Part shown: piece by piece, positions 50,465 through 62,719 of the stretch
Layout of the letters: each line of letters begins with the position of its first letter
Position numbering within the stretch: position 1 is the first letter of the stretch
NCBI GenBank assembly: GCA_021464245.1
Contig: JADCRB010000068.1
Span: forward strand, 8,852,134-8,916,133
DNA from: Carallia brachiata
Taxonomy: Eukaryota > Streptophyta > Magnoliopsida > Malpighiales > Rhizophoraceae
Reading direction: 5' to 3'
DNA length: 64,000 nucleotides
Made by a program: the position numbers and the translations under genes
Notes under the pieces: model-generated
The model's input: the letters and a program-made list of their open reading frames with translations, nothing else
What the model was told of the DNA's origin: nothing
Database searches by the model: none

Positions 50465-51372
50465 GGGGCCGTTTGGTTTATAATTTGGAATTGGAATCGG
50501 AATAGGAATCAGAATTAATCAGAATCGGAAATAGAATCACTTATTTTAGAACATGTTTGGTTTACTCTGGAATCAGAGTCAAAATCCTTTATAGATATTT
50601 GATTTACTCTGAAATCGGAATCAATATTAAATTTACGATAATATTTATATCACGCTAAAAATAAAATAAATATTATTAAAATTAAAAATTATAAATATTA
50701 AATTGAAAATTATGAAATACAAAAAAAATATTATAATGTAATGTCAAATTAAAAATATTAAATTATAATAAAATTAAAATTAAAAATTATGATAAAAACT
50801 CATAATAATAATAATAATAATAATAATAATATTATAACAGAAATAGTGTTGTATAAATAATAAAATAATTGATTATCAATAAATCAATGACAATTATAAC
50901 CATAAAAAATTATTATAGTTTATAATTTAATTATTATCATAAGTTTAGAAATATTTAGTCTTATTGTATTATAAAATCATTTATTATTATTATTATTATT
51001 AAAAAGAGAAAAATATATAATATCAAAATAAAAAAAAATTATCCACAGTCAATTTCAATAATAAATTTTTTAATAAGAAAGAAAAAAAAAAGACAAATAG
51101 AAGAGAGAAAGACCAACGAGGGAAGCAATTTTTTTTTTTAATTTTAAACAAAACATGAGAAAGAATGAGAAAGTGGGGTAGCTAGAAGTAGTTAAGAAGG
51201 GAATGAGAATCATTAATGCATTGAATATAGGAATCAAGATTCCTTCAATGTGGGAATCTCATTCCCTATTTTAAAGGAATGGAAATTAACTTTTTATTAA
51301 ACAAACAATAAAAATGGGAAATGGGTAGTTGATTCTCATTCCCACATTTTTTCCCCCTAAACAAACACCTCC
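50465..51372. mobile_element. PIF/Harbinger-like MITE, second family (908 bp, TTA TSD)
   Basis: The left end is GGGGCCGTTTGGTTTATAAT; the right end, in reverse complement, is GGAGGTGTTTGTTTAGGGGG. TTA flanks both sides (50462-50464 and 51373-51375). GGAATCGGAAT-type motifs lie near both ends and the centre is AT-rich with AAT repeats. A diverged relative lies at about 60,643-61,820. Confidence 0.75.
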
Positions 51373-51375
51373 TTA

Positions 51376-52262
51376 AATGTATATAGAAGTGTATACGAAA
51401 ATTAAAAAAAAATATATATTTCACCTAATAAAGACTATACGAAACCCAAAATTCAGAATTCCCATACCTTAAGTCTCTCATTTTCTATTCTTATTCTCTT
51501 TGTTCTTTAGATTTTAGGTTTTATATAGCCCTCGTTGGGCGAAATACATTTTTAAAAAAAATTTATAAGTAAAAAATAAATTTTTACCTTTCATATTTCA
51601 ACATTTGTTTGATTTTTATCTATTTTTGGTCTAGCCATCCCGCCCTTCCTTTTCTTCTTTTTGTTTCTTCATTCTTGCACTTCTTTGGCCTCACTCTTTT
51701 AACAACAATCACGATAAAAGGCAAGTAAGCATTTGAGTGTCCACATCGTCATCGTTGCCAACCTCTACTACAATCTAGCATAGAGTCATGGCCCCTCTGA
51801 GTACTTCAGGTGTGCATCTATCATTTTTATATAAAATTCAGAAAATTTGATCACGAACAAATAAAAATTTATTTATAATGTATCAAACACACAACATTCT
51901 CTTATCCAATATATATATATATATATTGTATATGACACACGTTCGTGGCATGTTGGATGCTTATTTGTATCTGACACAACATACTCCTCACCTCTCCCAT
52001 GCTCGTGATTTAGGTTTTGTTGGGTGACATTTATACTTTTGTTGTTTTGTTTTAGCTATTTATTGTCTATTTTTGATATTTGTTGTTAATTACTTTTTCC
52101 AATGATACATATATAGAATGTGAAGAGAAAAAATAAGAAAAGAAATGAGAATAGAAAAACATTAGAAAGACAAGAAAGAAAATATTAGAACAAAAGTTGT
52201 AGACAGGGTGTAGGTAAAAATGATGGTTAAAGGACTTAAGTGTCGTTCGTTTAACTAAATAA
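51376..52262. other. intergenic DNA between MITE and LTR element
   Basis: No gene is supported. It includes a short (AT)n run near 51,910. Confidence 0.45.
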
Positions 52263-52627
52263 TGTAGGATGAGTAACGAAGAATAACCCTAAGTCAGGAA
52301 TCCACCCGACAATTAAAACACTCGGGAATCCACCTGAAAAGATACAAAAATCTACTCAACAAATAACTGAACCGATATTCAATATTCAATTGCATAAACA
52401 AGTTTAAAAAATAACAAAGGTTCCAAACTCTATTTATAAAGCTTAACAGATGAAAATAAAACCTAAACAGATACGAAATAACTGCTAACAGATATATACG
52501 ATCTAATTAAATAACCGAAACACAACCCGAATTAGGATAAACGACTAGATAACTAACTAACAAATCCTACGTAGACCAAAACTTTCGGCATTTCTTTTAA
52601 GAGAAGTACTCTTAATTAGCAACTGCA
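52263..52627 (-). repeat. 3' LTR of the chromovirus
   Basis: Starts TGTAGGATGAGTAACG and ends AGCAACTGCA on the plus strand. It is clearly similar to the LTR at 58,520 along its whole length (TCAGGAATCCACCCGACAA in both) with scattered substitutions. Confidence 0.9.
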
Positions 52628-53900
52628 TAATTCTCCTCTGATTGAAAATAACTCGACTCCGTCGACGAAGACGTCAAGTAAACATCAAGGAACTTAGGAT
52701 CCATCAAGCAAATATCATCCTCAGGAACCCAAGTAGCATCAGAGGTAGGACAACCTTTCTACTAGACAAGGAAGTGTCAAAATCCTCTAAGAGAAGAAGC
52801 AACGTACTCATTATTTAGGATAGTCTCAATATCCTCAGCACGTGGAGCCAAAGAAGATGCCTTTGACATGGCAGTACCTGCAAGGAGATAAGAAGGCAAA
52901 GAAGGAGGTTAGAAAGTGCCTTGGTGAGGTGGTAAATCCTCTACATTAAAAATAAGACTAATATTCAAGTCAGCTAGTAAATCAAGTAAATATGCATTAG
53001 ATCCAAGTTTTTCAATGATGGGGTATGGGTCGAGCTTGTTTTCAGGGAATTGCTCAGGACAAATGTGAACCATGACAAAATCACCCATATTATAATGTTT
53101 ATCTTGACGATGCACATCAACAACAAGCTTATAATTAACATTACTTAATGCAATCTTACGCCTAATCTCAGCATGCAGGTTATAAATGTATGTAGCAAAG
53201 TTTTCAATCGAAGATCAGGAAGAAATAGAACAGGGTCAACAAGTATGCGAAGGATATAACTATAAACAATTTCAAAAGGATTTTTATTGGTGGATCAATT
53301 AATAGAATTATTGTAAGCAAACTCAGCTGTTGGTAAAATTAAGTCCTAGTTACCTTGTTTATCAACCAGTAAACACCTAAGTAAATCTCCAAACTTCAAT
53401 TAACTACTTCAGTTTGACTATGTATTTGAGGATGAAATGCAGATAAAAATTTCAAACAAGTCCCAAATAATTTTTAAAGTGCTTTCCAAATGTAACTAAC
53501 AAATTTAATATCTCTATCAGACACAATAGAAATAGGCAAATTGTATAATCTAACAAATTTTCTGAAAAACAACTTTGTAATATGAGATGCATCGGTGAAT
53601 TTATTACATAGAATAAAATGAGCTGTTTTAGAAAACCTATCTATAACCACAAGAATGCAATCATTACCACGAGCTATTCTAGGCAAACCAAGAATAAAGT
53701 CCATACTAACATCACGCCAATGTGCATGTGGAATAGGAAGTAGTGTGTACCAACCAGTGTTATGCTTTTTAGTTTTGCAACTTGATAAATGCGATACTGT
53801 GACACAATCCTAGACACATCTCTCTTCAAGGAAGGCTAGTAAAATCTATCCTCAACAAGTGCAATGGTCTTATCCCTTCCTAAGTGACAAGCTCACCAGC
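52628..53900 (-). pseudogene. chromovirus integrase and chromodomain (broken)
   Basis: Minus-strand translation gives, in order, an integrase core (MDFILGLPRIARGNDCILVV, then DRFSKTAHFILC and SIVSDRDIKFVS), the integrase C-terminal segment (HYNMGDFVMVHICPEQFPEN, then KLGSNAYLLDL and FNVEDLPPHQGTF), and a chromodomain-like tail (APRAEDIETILNNEYVASS, then K-G-C-P-T-S-D-A-T-W). The W-K-G-x-P-x-S-D-A-T-W pattern is the chromodomain signature, with the first Trp lost to a stop. Several stops and frame breaks make it inactive. Confidence 0.8.
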
Positions 53901-54099
53901 ATGCATTTCCCAAACCAAAAAGTCACAAAGTGATGTACGTAAAATGTACAACTTGTTAGCTCTAAGTAGAAATCTATCATGTATAACAAAATCAATATAG
54001 TCTCTACGATTTCCATCATTAACAGACTGAAATATAAGACCAAAATTAGAACAAGTAGGGTACTCATCATGCAACCCCTCAAACCTGACAACATGCGCA

Positions 54100-55456
54100 T
54101 GCAACTACTGAAGGACACACACAACTCAACTCAGAGCATCAGCAGCTTTATTTTCCATACCAAAACAATGTTTAAGTACAAAAGAATATTTATTAAGAAA
54201 TTTAACCCATTTAGCATGCTTAGCATTCAATTTCTTCTGAAAATTTAAATAACATAGTGCCTGATGGTTAGAAAACAAAACAAACTCTTTGGAAAGTAGA
54301 TAGTACCTCCAATGACGCAGAGATTGAACGACAACATAAAATTGCTTATCATATGTAGAATACTTTTACTTCGCTTCACTAAGTTTTTTGTTCAAAAAGG
54401 CAATGTGGTATTCTTTCTGATTCAAGACTCCTCCAATGCCAACTGCTGAAGCATCACAAATAACTTCAAACACATTGTTGAAATCAGGATGACTGAATAT
54501 GGGAGTTTCACTGGTTTGCTTTTTGATATCTTTAAAAGCTATATAAGTTTTCTTAGACCACTAAAAATCTCCCTTTTTTAAGCAATCAGTGATAGAGGCC
54601 ATAATAAAACTGAATCCCCTAATGAATCTCCGATAAAAGGAGGTTAAGCCATGAAAGCTATGGGCTTTAGTAAGAGACTTAGGTTCAGACCACTCTCAAA
54701 TGACCCGAACTTTTTTCAAGATCTGTAGTTATACCATAGGCAGAAACAATACATCTTAAGAATAACACCTCAAGCTACAAAAATTTACACTTTTTAAGGC
54801 TAACATACGGTTTAAATTCCCTAAGAGTAAGAAAAATTAACCGTAGGTGATCCAAGTGCTCTTTCTTAAAATTACTGTAGATTAGGATGTCGTTGGAGTA
54901 AACTACTAGAAATTGATTTATAAATGGCTTTAGGACATGAGTTATAACTCATAAATGTATTGGGAGTATTTGACAACGCAAAGGCCATGACTAGCCACTC
55001 ATATAGTCTATCCTACGTCTTAAATGCAGTATTCCACTCATCCCTAGGCCGAATGCGTATTTGATGATACCAACAACGAAGATCTATCTTAGAATACCAA
55101 CTAAAATAGCTAGCATATCCAATGTGTCCTCTAGCCTAGGAATGAGAAATCAGTACTTGATAGTGATTTTGTTGATAACCCGACTATCAACACACACCCT
55201 TTATGACCCACCTTTCTTAGGGGTCAACAAAGTCAGAACAACAACAAGGGATAAGGCTATGTCACAGAAAGCCCTTAGACAGCAATGCTTCCATTTGCCT
55301 ATTTAACTCTTCACGTTCTTTTGGGTTCATTATGTAATGTGGAAGATTAGGTAATTGTGAACTATGAACTAAATTAATGGCATGTTGTATGTCCCACATG
55401 GGTAGGAGTTCATTGGGAAGGTCATCGAGTATAATGTCCAGAAATTCCTCTAACAA
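54100..55456 (-). pseudogene. chromovirus reverse transcriptase and RNase H (broken)
   Basis: The RT begins near 55,456 (MNPKEREELNRQMEALLSKG), passes VDSRVINKITIKY and [12 protein letters not shown], and reaches the catalytic motif at 54889-54900, which reads Y-S-N-D where the family has Y-x-D-D. RNase H follows (DASAVGIGGVLNQKEYHIAF, KYSTYDKQFYVVVQSLRHW, then a C-terminal N-K-A-A-D-A-L-S). Multiple stop codons and frame changes interrupt the region. Confidence 0.85.
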
Positions 55457-55483
55457 TTTATCAAAAGTAGAAGGAAGAACAAC

Positions 55484-56282
55484 TTAAGATGTGCTCGACT
55501 GTGGACTGACTTCTTTAGAAACAACAACTACCAAAAAGTCATTATTCTCTAACTCCCTCTCAAAGGCCTTATGGTCCAAAATGTAAAAACCTTTATTGGC
55601 AGAAATAGGGGGAAGAGATTTGTGTTTCAGTCTCGTGTCCTTAACAACAGACTTAGTTGGGTTTAGAATGATATTCTTGCCTCCATACTTGAAGACATAG
55701 GTATTCTGTAGACCATGATTTGCCATATTAAGGTTGTAGAGCCAAGGGTGACCTAAGAGAATATGAGTTGCATCCATAGGCAAAATATCACAATAAGCCT
55801 TATCCTTATAATTACCTAACTGAATGGAAACTAAGCACTGCTTAGTGACTGGTAAGGTGATTTTATTCACCCAAGCTACTGGAAATAGTTGTGAATGTCG
55901 TTCTGCTTTAAGGTTTAACCTCAGCAGACTTCGCAACAACATTCATGGTACTCCTTCCATCAATAACCAGCTTATAACTGTAATCTCCAGATCTAATGTA
56001 GGTATTGAATATGCTCGTGCGTTTCCACGTATCATTGTCTACAACAGTAAACAAAATATACTTAACAATAGTGCAATGCTGGTTATCATCTTCAAAGTCC
56101 TTTATGAATTTATCATCTTTACCAGAGTACTCTAAAGGATCAACAACCTGATTTTCACTCTTTAAGAGATCAACAAACTCCAACAAACTCCTTTTCCATA
56201 GTGAGAGCACAGTTAGGATAACGAGAGGCAATGTGACCCTTTTTGTGATAACGAAAACACTCAATGGGAAAGTTACTCGCAT
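55484..56282 (-). pseudogene. chromovirus protease region (broken)
   Basis: Two overlapping frames carry the protease domain: YSYKLVIDGRSTMNVVAKSA in the upstream frame (family: an I-D-x-G-S/A-T active-site region; here D-G-R-S-T), then CDILPMDATHILLGHPWLYN in the downstream frame. A frame change near 55,910-55,942 separates them. Confidence 0.75.
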
Positions 56283-56374
56283 GAGATTCGAAAGTAGAGC
56301 CTACTGGACAAGAAGTGGTAGGAGTGGAATGCAAAGGAGTTGACAGATTTACAGGTTTGGACTGAAAAGTGAGA

Positions 56375-57165
56375 CTAAAACAAATGAGGTTTTGGTTGCA
56401 TGCGCTCTAATAAAAGGGAACGAACGCATGAATGAGAGGGCTTGATGTACTTATCAAACTCTAAAGCCTTGTGATAGGTCTCTTTTAAAGAATCAGGCCC
56501 AACCAAAAGAACCTCCTTATAAACCACAAGCTTAATACCATTAATAAAATGGTTGACAGTAAGGTAAGGGCCTTCATACAACTCACACATAAAAAGAAGC
56601 TCTTTGAATTTAGATATATAAGTAGTGACACTAGAAGTCGTTTGCCTAAGATTTAGGAGCTGTCTATAAAGTTGATTCCTGTGATAGGTGGGAACATATT
56701 TAGCTTTGAACTTCATTTTCGTGACTTTCCATAAGATAATAGAAGGCTCACATAAACGCTTAAATTTATGAAGCTCATTCTGCCAAAATTTTTTAACTGA
56801 CCCTACCAATTTCATCTTGCAAAATGGACATGCTCAATATCATTCATGTCATATCCTTCAAAATAGTCCTCTAAACTATCAAGCTAGTCTATAAACACAT
56901 CAGCATTTAATACATCATTATATTTAGGAGTACCTAACTTGATCTTTTTAGTGAAGTCATTGTGATATGGGCGTGCACTCATGTGTTGTGGCCTATGATA
57001 CCTATCATGAACTTGAGTATGCACATCATCATGAAAATCATGAATAAGATGTCTACATGTACCTTTAGAGACTTGACGAGTAGGACATGCAACATGATAA
57101 AAATCACCTTCATTAATATATTCAAATAGGTTTCTATCGGAGGAAAACCTAACAGTTAGTCTCAA
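56375..57165 (-). pseudogene. chromovirus gag (broken)
   Basis: The upstream part is 57165-56884 (KKIKLGTPKYNDVLNADVFI, then D and a TAG at 56884-56886 where a Trp codon is expected). The downstream part is 56815-56375 (SVKKFWQNELHKFKRL, then RQLLNLRQTTSSVTTYISKF and VNHFINGIK). The order fits the retrotransposon gag domain. Confidence 0.75.
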
Positions 57166-57465
57166 GGTGACTAAATTTTTAGGGTCCTATAAGTAAGGCG
57201 TAAAAAAATTGGGTATTAACAGAACTTTTAGCATGGGTTGCCCCAATTGGTTGTTCAACAAACTCTTCCATTAGTTGTTTATTCAAACGTTTCAAAATAG
57301 CATTCAATTAGGTAGACAAATTGGCAAAATTATTTCTAAGACTATTGGTATCGGACTACTGATAGGTAGATTGTGCGGCTTGCATTTTGGCTCAAATCTC
57401 ATCTATTTCAAAGGTAGGTTTGGTAGCGGATTTGACAGTATCTTTCTTATTAAAACATTTTAGTA

Positions 57466-58501
57466 GGAAAGAATGATTATGTTGAGATCAATACGAATTG
57501 CAAAAAAGTAATAAAAATTGTAAGATATTATGATGCACATAATAAAAAATAAAATATGGTGAATGAATGATAATTTTACGATCAACGTAAGCTAGGGAAT
57601 AAAGAAACAAATATAAAGGGGGAATAAACAAACAATTATGTTAAAAATATGTAACGTAGGAAAATTATGGTAAAAGTAAAAAACTGTCAAAATAAAGGGA
57701 CAAAACAGTAAAAAGGTTATGAAAGACTATTTCTGATTTACTGGATTTTGTTTTTACCTAAAGCAAATTTACTCAAAAATATTAAACTAATTAAAAGATC
57801 AATCACAATTTTTAATTGAAAGAAAACACCTCAGCAGCAAGTTTACCAAACTTGCACCTTCTGCCAATCTATGATCGCGTCAGTAGGCGGCAAGGGCAAG
57901 CTTCGACGATGGGCGGTGCTCCGACGACGGTTGGGAAGACCAAGGAGTTTGGACGAACGCTTGAGTAGCACCGGCAAAGGGAGCAATGGGTTGCACATGA
58001 CGGAACAATGGCGGCGCTTTGAGAATGATGGTCAGATGGTGTCAAGGACAATTGATCCGGGCGTGTGACAATGACGGAAACAATTAGATCAGATGATGGG
58101 GAACCCTTTCAGACCAAAAGGAAATGTTGACGGCTAACGGTTGCATAGATTGACAGCGACGGTGCAATAGGGAAAGCAGTGATTTCCAGTGGCCATTCAG
58201 AGATGTTCATGTGGACTTCCGGCAGGTGAAGGGTAGGGTTGTGCAGATTGGGGACTATTAGTTCTGAGAAGGTGGGTTTTGAGTGTCGCCGGTGGCTAGC
58301 GACGATGCGTACAGGGTGGTGGCGATGTTCTAGTGAAGCAATGGCAGCGAAAAGAACTGAAGGCTTTTTGTGATTTTTATTTTTATTTTTTTGTGAATTT
58401 GATGGTATTTGTGTACGATTTTGCAGAAAAGAGGTTAGGAAACATAATTTGGATGTTTAGTTTGTGCGGATTTGGATCGAAACGGGTTGGATCGAAGTTT
58501 T
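57466..58501 (-). other. chromovirus leader between PBS and gag
   Basis: Untranslated internal region. It is GC-richer at 57,870-58,330 and open in places on both strands, but no protein family is seen. Confidence 0.5.
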
Positions 58502-58513
58502 GCTCTGATACCA
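58502..58513 (-). other. primer-binding site (initiator Met tRNA)
   Basis: Read on the minus strand TGGTATCAGAGC, exactly the common plant PBS complementary to the 3' end of initiator-Met tRNA, six bases inside the 5' LTR. Confidence 0.9.
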
Positions 58514-58519
58514 AACTGA

Positions 58520-58895
58520 TGTAAGACGAGTAACGAAGAGCAACCCTAAATCAGGAATCCACCCGACAACTAGAATATTCGGGAATCCACCCAAAAAGAT
58601 ACGAGAATCCACTGAACAAATAATTAAATCAATATTCAATATTCAATTACATAAATAAGTCTGAAAAATAACAAAGGTTCTAAGCTCTATTTATTGAGAT
58701 TAACAATTAAAAATAAAATCTAAATAGATACAGAATAACCGCTAACAGATAAACACAATCTAAATACGAACTAACTAAATAATTAAAACACAACCCAAAT
58801 TAGGATAAATGACTAGATAACTAACTAACAAATTTTACGTGGAATGAAATTTTCAAAATTTCTTCTGAAAACAGAAATCTTTATCAGCAACTGCA
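58520..58895 (-). repeat. 5' LTR of the chromovirus
   Basis: Starts TGTAAGACGAGTAACG and ends AGCAACTGCA on the plus strand. It matches the left LTR. Confidence 0.9.
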
Positions 58896-59301
58896 CCACT
58901 AAATGACCGAAATTTTATCAAATCAAGCAACTAAGCTTTTAACATATGTATTAATTTGTTTGCAGACTTGATCTAGACCATTAATGCTTCGACATTGTTA
59001 CATGTTTATGCTTTTGATTAACTTTGGTGGAATATATAGATATTTTAACTAACTAAATGTAAATAAGACACTAGTAAAATTTAATAATAGACCAGTGGAT
59101 GATCTCGACACTAGTGAAATTTAATAATAGATCAATGGATGATCTCTTGCATTGGAGACAACAGCTACATTTGGAAGATGTTTTTTGGGATTATAACATA
59201 ATTAAAAGTAAATGAGATAAAAATCTTAAATGACATAATCCAAAAATATTCTCATGTCTCCAAACTTATAGTTTCTCTTTTTTTGACCAAACATAGCTAT
59301 T
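58896..59301. other. intergenic DNA with a short local duplication
   Basis: GTGAAATTTAATAATAGATC and the following GATGATCTC occur twice in close succession at about 59,070-59,145. No gene is supported. Confidence 0.5.
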
Positions 59302-59316
59302 AAAAACATAAATGCA

Positions 59317-59507
59317 ACCAACGCCTTTTAGTTTAAGTGGCGAGGAGGTTGATTCCCCTTAAATAAGATCTCGAGTTCGCGTCTTGTGTATGGAGAAAAT
59401 AGGCGCTAGGAGAGCTTTGCCACCTTAATGGGTTCACCCGGCTCAAACTGGATTAGTTAGAGTCCAATAGACTTCTGGATACTAGCGTTTCAGGCCAAAA
59501 AAAAAAA
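59317..59507 (+). mobile_element. tRNA-related SINE with target-site duplication
   Basis: An A-box-like TTTAGTTTAAGTGGCGAGG and a B-box-like TCTCGAGTTCGCGTC lie in the first 70 bases. The body ends in GACTTCTGGATACTAGCG and an A tail. ACATAAATGCAA occurs on both sides (59306-59316 with A's before it, and 59508-59518). The 3' body matches the SINE-like copies at 3,660 and 44,350. Confidence 0.8.
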
Positions 59508-59518
59508 CATAAATGCAA

Positions 59519-60642
59519 GGAAATTCCTCTTCAAATTTATGTGTTGAATTTACAATTATACTAGTGCATGTTCGTCCAAATACTTTCATACACCCAAGGC
59601 CTTAAACTACATATGATATTGACTAAACGTGTCATATTACAACTAGACTTGAATGCTCCCAAAACAATTACAGTTATGGCCTTATATTCTTGGTGTGAAC
59701 TAAAATGACCTGAACTCACACAACTTGAAATTTTCAAAATTGAAATGGATTAGATCACCATTCAAATACTATAATCTTCCATTTTACTTCTATTGTTATT
59801 TTAAGAAAATAATAACAATAATAAAATTATAGATTTGTCGTTAACCTAATTGGTCATTTTCAATTACTAAAATTGACATTTCAAATTGCACTCAAAGGTC
59901 GGCAATTCTCATTTTTATAAGACTTCGACACCAAAATAATGATATATCTATTTATAGTCCTTTTGTTTCTATTGAGTGTGACAGAATAAAAACAAAATAA
60001 AAGAGTATAATTAAAAAAGACTAAATACTTCAAAAAAGAATAAACTTGTGTACGGACTCTCTATTTACAAAAGGCACAATTTCTATGGTTTTAAACTCTT
60101 TGCTTTTAAGCATCATACCTATGTGTATTATTAAATTTGTATAACTATCAAATTTTTAAAATTAATAATATATTATAAATCTTTTAAATGTATATAACTG
60201 ATCTTTTCTGAAAGCAGATGACTGTTAATCTCTTTTTCACTTCCCTTGAATAGTCAGAATATTGACGAATATTTAAGAAAAGTAGGCAGAGAATCAATCT
60301 GATTTTATTTCACGTTTAATTAGTCTTATATTTTATACACATATATAATTTAGATTCAAGATAGTGTTTAAAAATATTAAAAATAAATAATATACTTTTG
60401 GCATATTCTAATACATAATAAGAAAATAATTAGTCAAAACGACTAATTAATTAATTTTGAAAAAAAATATCAAGGTAACCCATGGGTTGATCTTGACTCG
60501 AACATTAGGGAGTTTTGATAATGCAAACAGAAAAACGATAGAAGTAAAAAATAGTTTGAACACAAAATGATCCAACCATCTCTACTAGACACTTTTACTT
60601 TATTTTATTTTCTTAATCCTTAAAAAAAAAAAGGGAATTCGT
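59519..60642. other. AT-rich intergenic DNA
   Basis: No gene or clear repeat is supported. Confidence 0.5.
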
Positions 60643-61122
60643 GGGGATGTTTGTTATAACACTTCTAGATCGAGATCAGGGTCATTTGAATCGTGGTTCA
60701 GAATTGAAATTAAAATAAGAATAAGATTCAAGTGAAATCAGAAATAAAATAGCTAATTTTAAAATATATTCAATTTAATCCAGAATCAGAATCAAATTCC
60801 CTTTGTAACTATTTGTTTCAATTTGAAATTAGAATCAATATTAAATATACCATAATATTAGTTACAATTAATATAAAAGAAATGTTATTAAAATTTTAAA
60901 AAAATAAATGTAAATTAAAAATTATGAAATACAAAATAATATATAAAATCAAAATTAAAATTATTAAAATTATTATCAAAAGAAAATTGTAAATAATATT
61001 ATCATCAACAATTAATCTACTAGTAGTAGCAATAATAATAATAATAAAATGTATTTTATTTTAATATTTTATAAAAAAAAATATATTCATTTTAATAATT
61101 GAAAATTGAAAATTGTTGTTTA

Positions 61123-61173
<51 letters not shown>

Positions 61174-61315
61174 ATTATTATTATTATTATTATTATAAAA
61201 ATTTACTTTATACTGTTAATTATTAATTGACAAATAATTATTTTTAAATAAAATATTTTTGTAAATATTTAAATTTTAGATTTAATATATTCATTTTACA
61301 GTCATTGTTAATAAG

Positions 61316-61346
<31 letters not shown>

Positions 61347-61820
61347 CTATTAATATTTTTGAAAAAAGCCTATTTTTCATATTATCATTATTATTAATTG
61401 TTATCATAATTTTTAAATTCTTAATGTCTTTATAATACACAATTCAATTATTTATTATTATAATCATTATTATATTATTATCCTTATTATTACATATATT
61501 TTTATTGATATTTTACATATAAGATTATATTATGATAAATGCCAAAAATAAATCTTACTTGTATAATTGTTTACATATTTTTCAAAAGTATGTGTGTGTG
61601 TGCGTGTGTGTGTGTGTGTGTATGTTATTATTAAGAAAAAAAAAAAAAAGGGGATGAGAATGAAATTATTTAAAGGAAGAGGAGAATGACTAACTATCCT
61701 ATATAGGGCATTCCATTACCATAAGTTAAGGAATGAAAATGAGATTACCCTTACTAAATACTAAAAATAAGAATCACTCATTTATATGCTCATTGTAAAA
61801 AAAATTTCAATCAAATGCCC
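60643..61820. mobile_element. diverged relative of the MITE at 50,465
   Basis: It shares CAGAATCAAA, AATCAATATTAAAT, AAAATTATGAAATAC and GGAATGAAAATGAGATT-like blocks in the same order as 50,465-51,372, and has GGGGATGTTTG at the left and, in reverse complement, GGGCATTTGATTG at the right. The centre is expanded by ATT/TAA microsatellites (61,020-61,195 and 61,318-61,347) and a (TG)n run. No target duplication is seen. Confidence 0.55.
61591..61622. repeat. (TG)n microsatellite
   Basis: Sixteen dinucleotides with one TG to CG change. Confidence 0.95.
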
Positions 61821-61960
61821 ACGCATTTAACCATATTCATAGGACAAACTCACGATTAAAGTATTGTAAAGCCTGGATGGGCCTCTTCCATCTTCAATCT
61901 TGGTGTTAACAAGTTTGAAATCTAACATCACGCTCTCAACATAAATAATGGGTAATAATA

Positions 61961-62452
61961 TGTAAGACAATTAATGTCCCACATGATACTTAAGGTTATT
62001 TTATCAAATATTATTTTATATGATAACGTTATAAATGATTTAATAAATAACATAAATACTTATTGGTTAGTGAAGAGATATGACTCATTATGTAATTATT
62101 TATTGGTGAAGAGACATAACCTTGCACAAAATCTTGATATGTGACTTATTTATATATGAATAGCAATTTGATCCTCTCTCTACCCCTTACAATATCCTGA
62201 CAAATGTCTGATAATATTAACATTAAAGTAGAAACATTTACATAATATCTTACCATCATTAAGGAAGGGATCATGAGAGAGCAATCATACACTATTAGTA
62301 TTCCGCATCAAAATTTGTATGAGGTTCATATGAATTAAGGTACGTTTTTCATTCTAATTATATATGAAAAACTTCAAGTTCTAAGATTCATTATAATAGT
62401 TTTTTTATGCATAATTGTTCATGCAAAAGTATAATTGCAATCATATCTTACA
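61961..62452 (+). mobile_element. 5' LTR of a retrotransposon relic (492 bp)
   Basis: It starts TGTAAGA and ends TCTTACA, a perfect 7-bp inverted repeat with TG...CA ends. Two bases later a diverged initiator-Met PBS (TGGTATTAGAGTA, 62455-62467) follows. The opposite LTR is not in the window. Short LTRs of this look are common in plant copia elements, but no domain is readable. Confidence 0.65.
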
Positions 62453-62719
62453 TGTGGTATTAGAGTATAGTTTAAGGACTCATGTTTTTTCATTAAAGAT
62501 TAATAATTTCTTTCATGTTAAGATATTCCCATTATATTTGAAACGTTAAATAGTCTATGCTTATGAACATTAAAGCCGTGGGTGTGTCGTTAAAGAATTT
62601 GACTTTGAGGAATTGTTAATTCCTTATATTAAGAACATCTCTACAAGGATAGAATTTCAAAAGTCCCATTAGCCGTTTGGGTCAAGAAAATTTTGAGTTT
62701 AACATTTTTTTTATATTTA

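Larger units (their letters stand above)
52263..58895 (-). mobile_element. Ty3/gypsy chromovirus LTR retrotransposon, nearly complete, inactive
   Basis: Two LTRs (52263-52627 and 58520-58895) bound about 5.9 kb of internal DNA read on the minus strand. A primer-binding site for initiator-Met tRNA lies six bases inside the 5' (right) LTR. Domains come in the order gag, protease, reverse transcriptase, RNase H, integrase, chromodomain, which is the gypsy order; the C-terminal chromodomain marks a chromovirus. All reading frames are broken. A possible target duplication ACTAAAT lies at 52254-52260 and 58898-58904, but with two extra bases on each side, so it is uncertain. Confidence 0.92.

Noticed and set aside
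50815..50830. AAT runs and other simple repeats as functional signals
   Set aside because: They are ordinary microsatellites in AT-rich MITE interiors.
57869..58068. GC-richer open frames on both strands near 58 kb
   Set aside because: They lie in the untranslated leader of the chromovirus and show no protein family.
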